Below are positions 30,287 through 40,424 of a DNA stretch of 64,000 nt, in pieces (position 1 is the stretch's first letter; every line of letters starts with the position of its first letter). The notes under the pieces are model-generated. The model was not told the origin of the DNA. It searched no databases and worked only from the letters and a program-made list of their open reading frames with translations. A program made the translations under genes and the position numbers. Origin of the DNA: an uncultured Pelagibacteraceae bacterium (GTDB taxonomy: Bacteria; Pseudomonadota; Alphaproteobacteria; Pelagibacterales; Pelagibacteraceae). The stretch lies in the NCBI GenBank assembly GCA_902583075.1, contig CACHUN010000001.1, forward strand, positions 124,001 to 188,000. Direction: 5' to 3'.

Positions 30287-31567
30287 ATGAGTGAGACATC
30301 ACAAACTAACGATTTAAGAAATCGAATTTTATTTACTGTTGCAATTCTAGCAATTTATAGATTAGGTACATTTGTTCCACTTCCAGGTATAGATCCAGAG
30401 CAACTTCAAGTAATGATGGAAGGTAATCAAAAGGGATTACTTGGTATGTTTAATGTGTTTGCTGGAGGTGCAGTTAGCAGAATGGCTATATTTGCTCTTG
30501 GAATAATGCCTTATATCTCATCTTCTATTATAGTTCAATTATTAACAGGTGTGACTGAATATTTTAAAAATCTAAAATCTCAAGGTGAAATAGGAAGACA
30601 AAAAATTACTCAAATTACAAGATATGGTACAGTTTTATTAGCGACTGTTCAAGGGTACGGTTTAGCAGTTGGTTTAGAATCTTCAGCAGACTTAGTAATA
30701 AACCCAGGTGTTTTTTTTAAAATTTCAACAGTGACAACAATCGTTGCTGGGACTATATTTTTAATGTGGTTAGGTGAGCAAATCACTCAAAGAGGTATCG
30801 GTAATGGAATTTCTTTAATAATCTTTTCTGGTATTGTCGCAGAAATTCCTCGTGCATTAGTTACAACTTTTGAATTAGGAAGAACAGGTGCAATTTCAAC
30901 TATAATGATTATCTTCATATTTGTTTTATTAGTTTTGACCATTTTATTCATTGTATTTATGGAAAGAGCTTTAAGAAAAATATTGATTACATATCCTAAA
31001 AGACAGATGGGAAATAAAATGTATGGTGGAGAATCTTCTCATTTGCCTTTAAAAATTAATTCTGCGGGGGTAATACCTGCAATTTTTGCGTCTGCATTAT
31101 TACTGTTGCCTGTTACATTTTCGAATTTTAATGTCTCACAAAATGAAACTTTTCTAAATATTTCATCATATTTCTCACAAGGACAACCTCTTTACATGAT
31201 CTTGTATGCATCTGGTATTATATTTTTTACATTTTTTTATACTTCAATTACATTTAATCCAAATGAAACAGCTGAAAATTTAAGAAAATATGGAGGGTTT
31301 ATTCCAGGAATAAGACCAGGTGAAAGTACAGCTATTTATATAGATACTATTCTAACAAGATTAACAACAATTGGTGCTTTATATCTTACACTTGTTTGTC
31401 TAATGCCAGAGTTTTTAATCGCAAATTATCCAATACCTTTTTATCTTGGTGGTGCTTCTGTATTAATTGTTGTAGTTGTAGCTATTGACACTGTAACTCA
31501 AGTTCAAACTAGAATGATGAGTTCACAATATGAACAACTAATTAAGAAAACAAAATTTGGAAGATAG
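30287..31567 (+). CDS. secY: Preprotein translocase subunit SecY
   Basis: Channel subunit of the Sec translocon in the inner membrane, 426 residues with about ten transmembrane helices. RLGTFVPLPGID lies near the N-terminus, MPYISSSIIVQLLTG in helix 2, ERALRKILITYPKRQMG in the cytoplasmic loop, and NPNETAENLRKYGGFIPGIRPG before the last helices. It is encoded within the spc cluster and partners with SecE at 7486. adk follows after 5 nt. Confidence 0.99.
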   Translation: MSETSQTNDLRNRILFTVAILAIYRLGTFVPLPGIDPEQLQVMMEGNQKGLLGMFNVFAGGAVSRMAIFALGIMPYISSSIIVQLLTGVTEYFKNLKSQGEIGRQKITQITRYGTVLLATVQGYGLAVGLESSADLVINPGVFFKISTVTTIVAGTIFLMWLGEQITQRGIGNGISLIIFSGIVAEIPRALVTTFELGRTGAISTIMIIFIFVLLVLTILFIVFMERALRKILITYPKRQMGNKMYGGESSHLPLKINSAGVIPAIFASALLLLPVTFSNFNVSQNETFLNISSYFSQGQPLYMILYASGIIFFTFFYTSITFNPNETAENLRKYGGFIPGIRPGESTAIYIDTILTRLTTIGALYLTLVCLMPEFLIANYPIPFYLGGASVLIVVVVAIDTVTQVQTRMMSSQYEQLIKKTKFGR

Positions 31568-31572
31568 CTTAA

Positions 31573-32136
31573 GTGAATGTTATAATATTTGGACCACCAG
31601 GTGCAGGAAAGGGTACACAAGCACTTAAAATTGTTAAAACATTTGATTTGTTTCAGGTATCTACTGGTGACTTACTAAGAAATGAAGTAAAAAATCAAAC
31701 TTCAATTGGCAAGGATATCGAAAATATTATTTCCAAAGGGGACTTTGCAACTGACGAAATCGTAAATGAGCTAATTAAAAATGTAGTATTTGACGAAAAA
31801 AAAAAGAATAAATTGATATTTGATGGATACCCAAGATCATTAAACCAAGCAAAAAACTTAGATTTTTTATTAAATAGCTCAAATCAAAAAATTGATTATG
31901 TTTTTTTTTTAAATGTTCAAAAGGACACAATAATTAAAAGAATTGAAAAAAGAAAAATATTAGAAAAAAGATCAGATGATAATTTAGATATAATTCTTAA
32001 AAGGTACGAAACTTATATGGAAACCACAAAACCAGTTCTTGAATTTTATTCCAAAAAAGAAAATTATTATGAAATTGATGGAGGAGGCAAAATTGATGAA
32101 ATATCAAGTAAAATCAAGCAAATTCTATCAGTTTAA
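31573..32136 (+). CDS. adk: Adenylate kinase
   Basis: Interconverts ATP+AMP and 2 ADP. The start is GTG at 31573, giving the P-loop GPPGAGKGTQ at residues 7-16. STGDLLR and FDGYPRSLNQA (AMP site) follow. With 187 residues and a very short LID (ERRKILEKRSDDN-like region, no zinc cysteines), it is the short-lid form. The secY-adk order is standard. A run of ten T near 31900 is in frame and causes no frameshift. Confidence 0.97.
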   Translation: MNVIIFGPPGAGKGTQALKIVKTFDLFQVSTGDLLRNEVKNQTSIGKDIENIISKGDFATDEIVNELIKNVVFDEKKKNKLIFDGYPRSLNQAKNLDFLLNSSNQKIDYVFFLNVQKDTIIKRIEKRKILEKRSDDNLDIILKRYETYMETTKPVLEFYSKKENYYEIDGGGKIDEISSKIKQILSV

Positions 32137-32140
32137 GACA

Positions 32141-32168
32141 TTGACTTTAAAACAACTTCTTATATAAA
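32141..32168 (+). promoter_or_regulatory. Candidate internal promoter for rpsM-rpsK-rpoA-rplQ
   Basis: TTGACT (32141-32146) and TATAAA (32163-32168) are 16 nt apart in the 56-nt gap between adk and rpsM. It starts within 5 nt of the adk stop and ends 24 nt before rpsM. It probably lets the alpha cluster be transcribed independently of the S10-spc read-through. Confidence 0.6.
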
Positions 32169-32192
32169 AGGCTAAATTTTAATCTCAATATT

Positions 32193-32576
32193 ATGGCTCG
32201 TATAGCAGGTGTAAACATACCACAAAACAAATTGGTTAGAATAGGTTTAACTTACATTTTTGGTATTGGTGAAAAGAATTCAAATGATATTTGTAAATCA
32301 TTAGAAATTCCAAGTTCAAAAAGAGTAAATGAGTTAACAGATGATGAAATTTTAAAAATAAGAGAATTTATTGATCAAAAATTTACTGTTGAGGGAGATC
32401 TTAGAAGAGATACATCATTAAATATAAAAAGACTAATTGATCTTGCGTCATATAGAGGATCTAGACATAGAAAAAAATTACCTGTTAGAGGTCAAAGAAC
32501 TAGATGTAATGCTCGTACCCGTAAAGGGAAAGCAATTGCAATTGCAGGTAAAAAATTAACTCCACTTAAGAAATAA
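32193..32576 (+). CDS. rpsM: 30S ribosomal protein S13
   Basis: S13 (127 residues), 30S head, contacts the P-site t[24 protein letters not shown] and the C-terminal [20 protein letters not shown] are diagnostic. infA and rpmJ, which precede it in some bacteria, are absent here. rpsK starts one base later. Confidence 0.98.
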   Translation: MARIAGVNIPQNKLVRIGLTYIFGIGEKNSNDICKSLEIPSSKRVNELTDDEILKIREFIDQKFTVEGDLRRDTSLNIKRLIDLASYRGSRHRKKLPVRGQRTRCNARTRKGKAIAIAGKKLTPLKK

Positions 32577-32577
32577 T

Positions 32578-33021
32578 ATGTCTAAAGATAGTAATGAAAA
32601 TAAAGATAAATCTAAGGAAAGCGTTTCTAAATTAAAAAAAAGTTCTTATTCAAAGAAGAAAAAAAACAAGAAAAATATTTTAAATGGGATAGCTTATGTC
32701 CAATCAACTTTTAATAATACAATAGTTTCAATTGCAGATACAAATGGTAACGTAATCTCTTGGGCATCAGCAGGTCAAAAAGGTTTTAAAGGTTCAAGAA
32801 AATCTACACCCTACGCTGCGCAAGTAGCAGCAGATTCAGCCGCTGTAAAAGCCTTAGAAGTTGGAATGAAAATATTATCTGTTGAAGTTAAAGGGCCAGG
32901 TTCTGGAAGGGAAACCGCTTTGAGAGCATTACAAGCTAGAGGATTTAAAATTATATCAATAAAAGATACAACACCAATGCCACACAATGGTTCAAGACCG
33001 CCAAAGAAAAGGAGAGTGTAA
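32578..33021 (+). CDS. rpsK: 30S ribosomal protein S11
   Basis: S11 (147 residues), platform protein near the E site. The core [21 protein letters not shown] and [18 protein letters not shown] is standard. The N-terminus is about 18 residues longer than usual (about 129) and is almost entirely Lys, Ser, Asn, Asp and Glu. rpoA begins directly after its stop. Confidence 0.98.
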   Translation: MSKDSNENKDKSKESVSKLKKSSYSKKKKNKKNILNGIAYVQSTFNNTIVSIADTNGNVISWASAGQKGFKGSRKSTPYAAQVAADSAAVKALEVGMKILSVEVKGPGSGRETALRALQARGFKIISIKDTTPMPHNGSRPPKKRRV

Positions 33022-34050
33022 ATGGAAACATCTGAAGTAAATATTAAAAATTGGAAATCACTTATCAAACCACCAAAATTAGATGTGAGTCTTAGTGACG
33101 ACAAATCCTTCGCCAAAATAGTTGCTGAACCCTTAGAAAAAGGTTATGGACTTACATTAGGTAATTCTTTAAGAAGAATTCTTTTATCATCAATAAGAGG
33201 CACGGCAGTTACAGCAATTCAGATTGATGGAGTTCTACATGAATTTACATCAATCAAAGGTGTTAGAGAAGATGTAACTGACATTGTGTTAAACGTAAAA
33301 TCACTTGCTTTAAAAAGTAATTCAGAAACTACTAGCAAATTAATTTTAGATGCCAAAGGTCCAGGAGAAATTAAAGCATCAAATATTACCACTTCTTCTG
33401 ATATTGAAATTTTGAACCCAGATCTTGTGATATGTAATTTGGATGAAAATACAAATTTTCATATGGAAATGAGTGTAAGCAATGGTAAAGGCTATGTCTC
33501 TGCTGAAATGAATAAACCTGAGGAACCGCCTCTAGGACTAATAGCTATTGATTCATTATTTAGTCCAGTTAAAAAAGTTTCTTACTCAATTAGTACTGCT
33601 AGGGAAGGTAAAGCTTTAGATTATGATAAATTAACAATGGAAGTTGAGACAAATGGATCAATTTCAGCTGAGGATGCAGTAGCCTACTCTGCGAGAATCT
33701 TTCAAGATCAGCTCGGTATGTTTGTAAATTTTGATGAACCGCAAGAGATTGTTGTAAGAGAACAACCAACAGAACCTGAATTTAATAAAAATTTATTAAG
33801 AAAGGTTGATGAATTGGAATTGTCTGTAAGATCAATGAATTGTCTTAAAAATGATAATATAATTTACATTGGTGACTTAGTTCAAAAGTCTGAAGGAGAA
33901 ATGTTGAGAACTCCTAATTTTGGAAGAAAGTCTCTTAATGAAATCAAAGAGGTATTAACAGGAATGTCACTTTATTTAGGAATGGAAATACCGAATTGGC
34001 CTCCAGATAATATAGCAGAATTATCAAAAAAACTTGAGGAAGCTATCTAA
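33022..34050 (+). CDS. rpoA: DNA-directed RNA polymerase subunit alpha
   Basis: Assembly platform and activator target of RNA polymerase, 342 residues. The N-terminal dimerisation domain has [28 protein letters not shown]. The C-terminal domain (from about residue 265) has [15 protein letters not shown] and [17 protein letters not shown]. It abuts rpsK and overlaps rplQ by one base. Confidence 0.99.
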   Translation: METSEVNIKNWKSLIKPPKLDVSLSDDKSFAKIVAEPLEKGYGLTLGNSLRRILLSSIRGTAVTAIQIDGVLHEFTSIKGVREDVTDIVLNVKSLALKSNSETTSKLILDAKGPGEIKASNITTSSDIEILNPDLVICNLDENTNFHMEMSVSNGKGYVSAEMNKPEEPPLGLIAIDSLFSPVKKVSYSISTAREGKALDYDKLTMEVETNGSISAEDAVAYSARIFQDQLGMFVNFDEPQEIVVREQPTEPEFNKNLLRKVDELELSVRSMNCLKNDNIIYIGDLVQKSEGEMLRTPNFGRKSLNEIKEVLTGMSLYLGMEIPNWPPDNIAELSKKLEEAI

Positions 34051-34496
34051 TGAGACATAAAATGGGCTATAGAAAGCTCAATAGAACTTCTGAGCACAGA
34101 AAAGCATTAATAAAGAATATGCTTAATTCTCTAGTGAAGTATGAACAAATTACTACAACACTTCCGAAAGCAAAAGTATTAAAACCACAGGCTGATAAAT
34201 TAATTACTTTAGGGAAGAAAGATACACTTCAAAATACTAGAACTTTGATTTCTAAACTTCAAGATGAGGCGTCTGCAAGCAAAATTAAAAAATTATTATC
34301 TAAAAGATATGAAAATAGAAATGGTGGATATACAAGGATAATTAAAGCGGGTTTTAGATATGGAGACAATGCTCCTATGGCAGTAATAGAATTTGTAGAT
34401 CGTGATATAGAAGCAAAAAAAGTAGATAAAAAGAAAACAGAAAAGTCTAAATTAGCTGATAAAAAAGTAGAAACACCTAAAGAAGCTACAGCCTAA
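34050..34496 (+). CDS. rplQ: 50S ribosomal protein L17
   Basis: L17 (148 residues), near the tunnel exit. It starts [20 protein letters not shown] and has RYENRNGGYTRIIKAGFRYGDNAPMAVIE. A Lys-rich C-terminal tail of about 25 residues exceeds the E. coli form. It ends the alpha cluster; the next gene follows after 12 nt on the same strand with no terminator. Confidence 0.98.
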   Translation: MRHKMGYRKLNRTSEHRKALIKNMLNSLVKYEQITTTLPKAKVLKPQADKLITLGKKDTLQNTRTLISKLQDEASASKIKKLLSKRYENRNGGYTRIIKAGFRYGDNAPMAVIEFVDRDIEAKKVDKKKTEKSKLADKKVETPKEATA

Positions 34497-34508
34497 ATAA
34501 ACTTCATT

Positions 34509-35414
34509 ATGAAAAAAACTATCAACGTAGATATTACGTACGCTGGTATGCGTATAGATAGATTTCTCCGAAAACACTTTGAAACGAGTCCTCAAAGTTT
34601 AATTGAAAAAAGTCTTAGATGTGGCAAAATTAAACTTAATAAAAAGAAAGTTAAAAGCTCTACTAAGCTACAAACTAACGATTTGATTGAACTTCACAGC
34701 TTTGAAATTAAAAAAGAAATTATAATTAAAAAGATAAAATTCAACCCTTCAGACACAATTATCAAAGAAAACGAAGATTTTATCATTGAAAATAATGATG
34801 ATTTTATTGTTCTTAATAAGCAAGCAGGTATATCAGTGCAAGGTGGAACAAAATCCAAAAAAAATCTTATAGATATTTTTTCTAAAAGTAACATTTTTAA
34901 AGATGATAAACCATATTCGGTACACAGACTAGATAAAGAAACATCTGGTGTTTTTTTAATAGCAAAAAATAGACCAACTGCACAATTACTCACAACACTT
35001 TTTAGATTAAGAAAAGTTTATAAGACCTATATTGCTATATGTCATGGAGAAATTACTATTAAAGATAAAGGGTCCATTAAAAATAATCTTATACGATACA
35101 ATGAAACCAAAAAGATTGTTGAGAATGCAGAGACATATTATGAGATTTTAGATAAAAATAATAATTCAACCTTCATTCAGCTTAAGCCAATAACAGGAAG
35201 AAAACATCAACTAAGAAAACAATTATTTAACCTGGGACACTCAATCATAGGTGACCAAAAATACAATTCTTACAAAGTACAAAAAAATAATAAAAAACTT
35301 ATGCTGCATTCGTATGAAATTAAATTTAAAATTAATAAAAAAAAATATACATTTAGAGCTACACCACCTGAGCATTTTAGAAATATGCTTAAGGCAAAAA
35401 GACTTAATTTTTAA
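34509..35414 (+). CDS. RluC/RluD-family 23S rRNA pseudouridine synthase
   Basis: Converts uridine to pseudouridine in 23S rRNA. An N-terminal S4 RNA-binding domain (about residues 14-62) precedes the catalytic domain, whose HRLDKETSG motif (139-147) carries the nucleophilic Asp142. Later KTYIAICHG and [12 protein letters not shown] motifs fit RluA-family enzymes. I lean to RluC over RluD because of the HRLDKETSG form, but do not separate them firmly. It lies 12 nt after rplQ. Its last 11 bases overlap the end of the converging lipB. Confidence 0.88.
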   Translation: MKKTINVDITYAGMRIDRFLRKHFETSPQSLIEKSLRCGKIKLNKKKVKSSTKLQTNDLIELHSFEIKKEIIIKKIKFNPSDTIIKENEDFIIENNDDFIVLNKQAGISVQGGTKSKKNLIDIFSKSNIFKDDKPYSVHRLDKETSGVFLIAKNRPTAQLLTTLFRLRKVYKTYIAICHGEITIKDKGSIKNNLIRYNETKKIVENAETYYEILDKNNNSTFIQLKPITGRKHQLRKQLFNLGHSIIGDQKYNSYKVQKNNKKLMLHSYEIKFKINKKKYTFRATPPEHFRNMLKAKRLNF

Positions 35415-36036
35415 TTTCTTTCAAAAATTTTTTAATTAATATTTCAGATATATTATTATATTTTTGTTTTTTAATTTTTATAAGATTTGTAATTTCTTTA
35501 TCTTTAATTCCACAAGGAATTATTTTTGTGTATGAATTTAGGTTATTTGAAATATTTAATGCAAAACCATGGTAAGCGATCCATTTTTTAACTTTAATTC
35601 CAATGGCTGCTACTTTCTTAATTTTGACATTGTTAATTTTTTCACTTTTATGCCAAATTCCCACATTTTTTCTATCTGCAAAAACATTAATTTCAAATTC
35701 TTTTAAAGCATAAATTATTGTATTTTCTACTGAGGAAATAAGTTTTCTAATATTCTTTCCTCTTTTATTTAAATCAATAACAAAATAAAATACTAATTGA
35801 CCAGGTCCATGATGTGTTATTTTTCCACCTCTATTTGTTTTGATTAATTTTATTGATTTGTCCAATAATTCATTTTCTTTATAACTAGTGCCCGCAGTAT
35901 AGACGTCTTCATGCTCTAAGATCCAAATTAGTTCATTACTTTTTTTTGAGTGTATTTCGTCCAATCTTTTTTCCATTAATGAAATTGCATTTTCATATTT
36001 TATTGGTTTTATTGACTTTTTAATCTCTATCATCAT
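35404..36036 (-). CDS. lipB: Octanoyl-[acyl-carrier-protein]:protein octanoyltransferase
   Basis: Moves octanoyl from ACP to lipoyl domains, the first step of lipoate assembly on 2-oxoacid dehydrogenases and glycine-cleavage H protein. The 210 residues contain [16 protein letters not shown] (69-84), the catalytic Lys in KKVAAIG (140-146, K141), and the catalytic Cys in IIPCGI (C175). Two ATG codons (36036 and 36033) make the start uncertain by one codon. It converges with the pseudouridine synthase gene, with an 11-bp overlap, and diverges from mgtE. Confidence 0.95.
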   Translation of the reverse strand: MMIEIKKSIKPIKYENAISLMEKRLDEIHSKKSNELIWILEHEDVYTAGTSYKENELLDKSIKLIKTNRGGKITHHGPGQLVFYFVIDLNKRGKNIRKLISSVENTIIYALKEFEINVFADRKNVGIWHKSEKINNVKIKKVAAIGIKVKKWIAYHGFALNISNNLNSYTKIIPCGIKDKEITNLIKIKKQKYNNISEILIKKFLKEIKN

Positions 36037-36095
36037 TATAAAATTGTAATATTAATATTTTATATTAATAGTGCCAACTTAATTATAGTTAAATT

Positions 36096-37469
36096 ATGAC
36101 TTTAGTAAAAAAAATTAAAGATAAAAAAGTTAACTTTGAATTCAATAAAGAATTTATAAAGGTAGTAACTGATAAAATTTCATCTAATGATGCAGAATTT
36201 ATCACTAATTCTTTTAATGATATGCACCCTGCTGATGCAGCTGATATTATTGAACATCTAAGTGAAAACGATAGAGAGAGTTTAATTAAATTAAATAATT
36301 TTAAAGTTGATCCTGAAGTTTTTGTAGAACTTAATGAGTCTATTCAATCTGAGTTAATAACCTATTTATCTTCAGAGTCTATTGTTAATATTTTAAAAAA
36401 TTTAGAGTCAGATGATGCAATTAAAATTTTAGAAAATGTTGATGAAAAAGATAAGAATATTATTTTAGGATCCCTTCCCCCAAAAGATAGATTTGCTTTA
36501 TTAGAAAGCTTAAGTTATCCAGAAGATACTGCTGCAAGAATAATGCAGAGAGAATTTACAGCAATTCCAAGTAATTGGTCAGTAGGACAGACAATTGACT
36601 ATTTAAGAGAAAATAAAGAATTACCAGAGGAATTTCTTGAAATCTTCATTGTTGATGAAAACTTTAAACCTATTGGAACTGTACCTTCTTCAAAAGTTCT
36701 TCGAACTCCAAGAGAAGCAAAAATGATGTCTCTAATGTCTGAGTCTCAGCTCCTAATACCTGTTGATATGGATAAAGAAGAGGTTGGAAATTTATTTGAA
36801 AATTATAATTTAAGTTCAGCAGCTGTTATCGATAAAAGTGATAAATTGGTAGGTATGATAGCTTATGATGATGTATTAACTGTCCTTAAAGAGGAAGCCG
36901 AAGAGGATGCATTAAGACTTGCTGGTGTTGGTGACGAGGAAATAACTGATGGTGTTATAACAAAAACTAAACGAAGGTTTAATTGGCTTTTATTAAATTT
37001 ATTTACTGCTTTTTTAGCAACTTATTGTATAAGTTTGTTCGGAGCTACTATTGAACAAATGGTTGTTTTAGCCTTTTTAATGCCAATTGTTGCATCGATG
37101 GGAGGAAATGCTGGAATGCAAACTTTAGCTGTAACGGTAAGATCTCTGGCAACACAAGATTTAACGAAGAACAATTTTACTAGCAATATTATTAAAGAAT
37201 TCAACATAGGTATTTTAAATGGTATTATTTTTGCAATAATAAGTTCATTAATTGTCTATGTATGGTTTAATGATATTCAACTAGCTTTAATAATTTCAAT
37301 TTCAATGGTTTTAACTATGATAGTGGCAGGTTTGTTTGGAATATTGATACCAGTAACTCTTAAAAAAATGAATATTGATCCAGCAATTTCTTCAAGCGTT
37401 TTTGTTACAACAATTACGGATGTAATTGGATTTGTATCATTTTTAGGTGTTGGTGCCTATTTTTTATAA
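36096..37469 (+). CDS. mgtE: Magnesium transporter MgtE
   Basis: Inner-membrane magnesium channel, 457 residues. The N-terminal superhelical domain has MHPADAADIIEHL and related repeats, a CBS pair spans roughly residues 150-265 (DTAARIMQREFTAIPSNWSVG), and five transmembrane helices follow, with MPIVASMGGNAGMQTLAVTVRSLA as the family pore signature. Its stop touches the stop of the converging panC with no base between. Confidence 0.95.
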   Translation: MTLVKKIKDKKVNFEFNKEFIKVVTDKISSNDAEFITNSFNDMHPADAADIIEHLSENDRESLIKLNNFKVDPEVFVELNESIQSELITYLSSESIVNILKNLESDDAIKILENVDEKDKNIILGSLPPKDRFALLESLSYPEDTAARIMQREFTAIPSNWSVGQTIDYLRENKELPEEFLEIFIVDENFKPIGTVPSSKVLRTPREAKMMSLMSESQLLIPVDMDKEEVGNLFENYNLSSAAVIDKSDKLVGMIAYDDVLTVLKEEAEEDALRLAGVGDEEITDGVITKTKRRFNWLLLNLFTAFLATYCISLFGATIEQMVVLAFLMPIVASMGGNAGMQTLAVTVRSLATQDLTKNNFTSNIIKEFNIGILNGIIFAIISSLIVYVWFNDIQLALIISISMVLTMIVAGLFGILIPVTLKKMNIDPAISSSVFVTTITDVIGFVSFLGVGAYFL

Positions 37470-38282
37470 TTAAAAGTTATCAATTAATCTAACCTTATTA
37501 ATATTGTAAGCTATAAATAATCTAAATCTATTTTTAAAATTATTAAGTTCAAGATTCTTTTCATTTCTAAATTCTAAATAATCAATTTTAATATTATATT
37601 TTGTCTCCAGCAAAATTTTATAATTAGGTAAATCAAGAGCTATTTTTGATGGTTGAAATTTAGATTTACGCTTTAAATTACGAAGAAATAATGCAATTTC
37701 TGATGCTATTTTTATATATTTTTTATTTAATAATTTGTTTCTTGTAGATAATGCAATATTATTTTTTGTTCTTATTGTAGGGCACAAATTAATACGAACC
37801 CGAAACTTTTTTGAAAGAAATTTTTTTATTAGATATAATTGTTGATAATCCTTTTCTCCCATATACAAATCTTTTGATTTTATAATAGTCATTAATCTAT
37901 TCATAATATTTAGAACACCTTCAAAATGACCATTTCTGAACTTTGCACACAATATCTTCTCACTTTTTTTTAAATTAAATTTCTTGGATCTTAATCTATA
38001 AATATCTTTGATATTTGGTGTAAACAAATAATCAACATTTAATTTTTTTAATATTGCAATATCTTTCTTTCTATTTCTGGGATACTTTTTAAAATCACTC
38101 TTTTTATTAAATTGAGTAGGATTTATGAAAATACTAACAATTGTCTTACTTTTTTTCTTTTGTGAAGCTTTTATTAAGGATACGTGACCAGCATGTATCC
38201 CACCCATCGTTGGGACAAATCCAATATTTTTATAGTTTTTAATCTCTTTATTTAAATCAAAAATACTTGTAATTATTTTCAT
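37470..38282 (-). CDS. panC: Pantoate-beta-alanine ligase (pantothenate synthetase)
   Basis: Joins pantoate and beta-alanine with ATP to make vitamin B5 for coenzyme A. Its 270 residues carry PTMGGIHAGHVSLI (24-37), the HIGH-type nucleotide site, then VSIFINPTQFN and MGEKDYQQLYLIKK. No panB or panE lies nearby. It is divergent from galU across a 34-nt palindromic gap and abuts mgtE. Confidence 0.95.
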   Translation of the reverse strand: MKIITSIFDLNKEIKNYKNIGFVPTMGGIHAGHVSLIKASQKKKSKTIVSIFINPTQFNKKSDFKKYPRNRKKDIAILKKLNVDYLFTPNIKDIYRLRSKKFNLKKSEKILCAKFRNGHFEGVLNIMNRLMTIIKSKDLYMGEKDYQQLYLIKKFLSKKFRVRINLCPTIRTKNNIALSTRNKLLNKKYIKIASEIALFLRNLKRKSKFQPSKIALDLPNYKILLETKYNIKIDYLEFRNEKNLELNNFKNRFRLFIAYNINKVRLIDNF

Positions 38283-38283
38283 A

Positions 38284-38303
38284 TTATAAATATATATTTA
38301 TAA
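38284..38303. promoter_or_regulatory. 20-bp perfect palindrome in the panC/galU divergent gap
   Basis: Positions 38284-38293 are the exact reverse complement of 38294-38303, all A and T. TATAAA occurs on both strands at its edges. It probably contains overlapping -10 elements for panC and galU, and may also be a regulator site. An A/T-only palindrome is easier to obtain by chance in this genome. Confidence 0.4.
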
Positions 38304-38316
38304 ATAAGTTATCTTT

Positions 38317-39132
38317 ATGATTAAACAAGCGATAATTCCACTAGCAGGATTGGGTACAAGACTTTTGCCTCTTACTAGTGTATTTGCTAAAGAGCTATTA
38401 CCTATAAATGGCAAACCTGGTATAGAATATATTCTTGATGAATGTATAGATGCTGGTGTTAGTGAAATTATTTTCATTATTTCCAAAAAAAAAGAAATGA
38501 TAAAAAAATATTTTTATAATGATAATTTTTACAAATCACTAATTAAAAAAAAAAAAGATCCACGTATTATTAAAGAATATAAAAAAATTTTGAAATATAA
38601 AAAAAAAATCAAATTTATTTATCAAAATAAACCTTTAGGTACTGGCGATGCAGTTTTAAAAACCAAAAAATTAATTAAAAATAGATTTTTTTTAATGTTA
38701 CTTCCAGATGATTTAATTATGAAAAAGAATTGTTCAAAAGATATGATCAAATTGCATAAAAAATATAAAGCTTCTGTTATGGCTAGCATGACTGTAAATG
38801 CAAATAATGTAAATCGTTGGGGCATATACTCCGTATCAAAAAAAATTGATAAAAAAAATTTTGTAATATCAGATGTTATTGAAAAACCAAGTACTAGAGA
38901 AGCACCTTCAAATAATGCCGTAATTGGAAGATACATATTAAGTAAAGATATATTTAAAATTCTTAAGAAACAAAAAAAGGGAAAAGGTGGTGAGATACAT
39001 ATTACTGACTCAATTAGAACAATGATTAATAATAAATTTTTATTTGTTGGTCACAAATTCTCAGGTAAATATTTAGATTGCGGTTCAATGGATGGATACA
39101 TCAAATCAACATTAGAGATTGCTAAATTATGA
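38317..39132 (+). CDS. galU: UTP-glucose-1-phosphate uridylyltransferase
   Basis: Makes UDP-glucose from UTP and glucose-1-phosphate for surface polysaccharides. The 271 residues start with the nucleotide-binding IIPLAGLGTRLLPLTSVFAKELLPI pattern and contain LPDDLI and VIEKP. It is slightly shorter than the usual 290. It overlaps ugd by four bases (ATGA), so the pair forms a UDP-glucuronate unit. Confidence 0.95.
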   Translation: MIKQAIIPLAGLGTRLLPLTSVFAKELLPINGKPGIEYILDECIDAGVSEIIFIISKKKEMIKKYFYNDNFYKSLIKKKKDPRIIKEYKKILKYKKKIKFIYQNKPLGTGDAVLKTKKLIKNRFFLMLLPDDLIMKKNCSKDMIKLHKKYKASVMASMTVNANNVNRWGIYSVSKKIDKKNFVISDVIEKPSTREAPSNNAVIGRYILSKDIFKILKKQKKGKGGEIHITDSIRTMINNKFLFVGHKFSGKYLDCGSMDGYIKSTLEIAKL

Positions 39133-40424
39133 AAATTTGTATGGTAGGCTCTGGTTATGTTGGATTAGTCAGTGGTGCGTGTTTTTCTGAACTGGGAAAT
39201 AGTGTCATTTGTGTAGATATCAACAAAAAAAAGATTGAAAATCTTAAAAGAGGAATAATGCCAATTTATGAACCAGGATTAGAAGAATTAATTTTTAGAA
39301 ACCATAAACAAAAAAGACTAAAATTTTCATCCAATCTATCTGAGTCTGTTCAAAACTCAGATATTATTTTTATATGTGTAGGCACACCAACTAATAAGAA
39401 AACTTATGAATCAAATTTAAAATATGTATTTAAAGTTGTAAATGATATTAAGAAAAATTTAAACAAATATAAAGTTATTGTTAACAAATCTACTGTCCCC
39501 GTGACAACAGGTGATAAAATTGAAAAAATATTAATTTCAAAAAATAATAATAATAAATTTGATGTAGTTTCAAATCCAGAATTTTTAAGAGAGGGTGAGG
39601 CAATAAGAGATTTTTTATATCCAGACAGAGTTGTTATTGGAACTAGCAGCAAAAAAGCAAATAATATTTTAAAAAATTTGTACTTACCTTTAATTAAAAA
39701 AACTAACAGGTATTTCCACACCTCTAGAAGAGCTGCTGAATTAATCAAGTATGCTGCTAATGCTTTTTTGGCAACCAAAATCACATATATAAATGAAATT
39801 TCAAACTTATGTGAAAAGCTTCAAATTGATGTTGCAGAAATTTCTCTTGGAATTGGATCTGATGAAAGAATTGGTTCAAGATTTTTACGTGCTGGTCCAG
39901 GCTATGGTGGATCATGTTTTCCAAAAGATACACGTGCCTTACTTTCAATTGCTAAAAAATACAAAACAGAACTTTCTATCGTAAAATCAACTGTTAAATC
40001 AAATGATTCTAGAAATAAATATTTATTAAACAGAATTAAAAATATACTTAATAATAAATTTAAAGGTAAGAAAATTACTTTTTTAGGTGTTACTTTTAAA
40101 GCTGGTACAGATGATATGAGAGATGCTTCTTCATTAGTACTTATTCCAAATTTAATTAAAAAAGGATCCAACATTAATTATTATGAACCAACAGGTATTA
40201 AATCTGAATTAAACAAAAAAAATGTTAAATATTTCAACAACATTAAAGATGCATGTAAGAATAGTGATTTGTTGATTATCCATACTGAATGGAATGAATT
40301 TAAACAATTAAATTTCAATAAACTAAATCAGAAAAAAAAATTTAAAATTTTCGATCTTAGAAACCTTTATTCACCAATTAAATTTAAGAAGAAAAATATT
40401 GAGTATTTTGGTATTGGAAGATAG
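39129..40424 (+). CDS. ugd: UDP-glucose 6-dehydrogenase
   Basis: Oxidises UDP-glucose to UDP-glucuronate with two NAD. The 431 residues have the Rossmann GSGYVGL (7-13), FVGTPT-like ICVGTPT, and the catalytic Cys263 in GPGYGGSCFPKDTRAL. Translation is coupled to galU, giving substrate and product steps in one operon. Its stop touches the stop of the converging RidA-family gene. Confidence 0.96.
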   Translation: MKICMVGSGYVGLVSGACFSELGNSVICVDINKKKIENLKRGIMPIYEPGLEELIFRNHKQKRLKFSSNLSESVQNSDIIFICVGTPTNKKTYESNLKYVFKVVNDIKKNLNKYKVIVNKSTVPVTTGDKIEKILISKNNNNKFDVVSNPEFLREGEAIRDFLYPDRVVIGTSSKKANNILKNLYLPLIKKTNRYFHTSRRAAELIKYAANAFLATKITYINEISNLCEKLQIDVAEISLGIGSDERIGSRFLRAGPGYGGSCFPKDTRALLSIAKKYKTELSIVKSTVKSNDSRNKYLLNRIKNILNNKFKGKKITFLGVTFKAGTDDMRDASSLVLIPNLIKKGSNINYYEPTGIKSELNKKNVKYFNNIKDACKNSDLLIIHTEWNEFKQLNFNKLNQKKKFKIFDLRNLYSPIKFKKKNIEYFGIGR

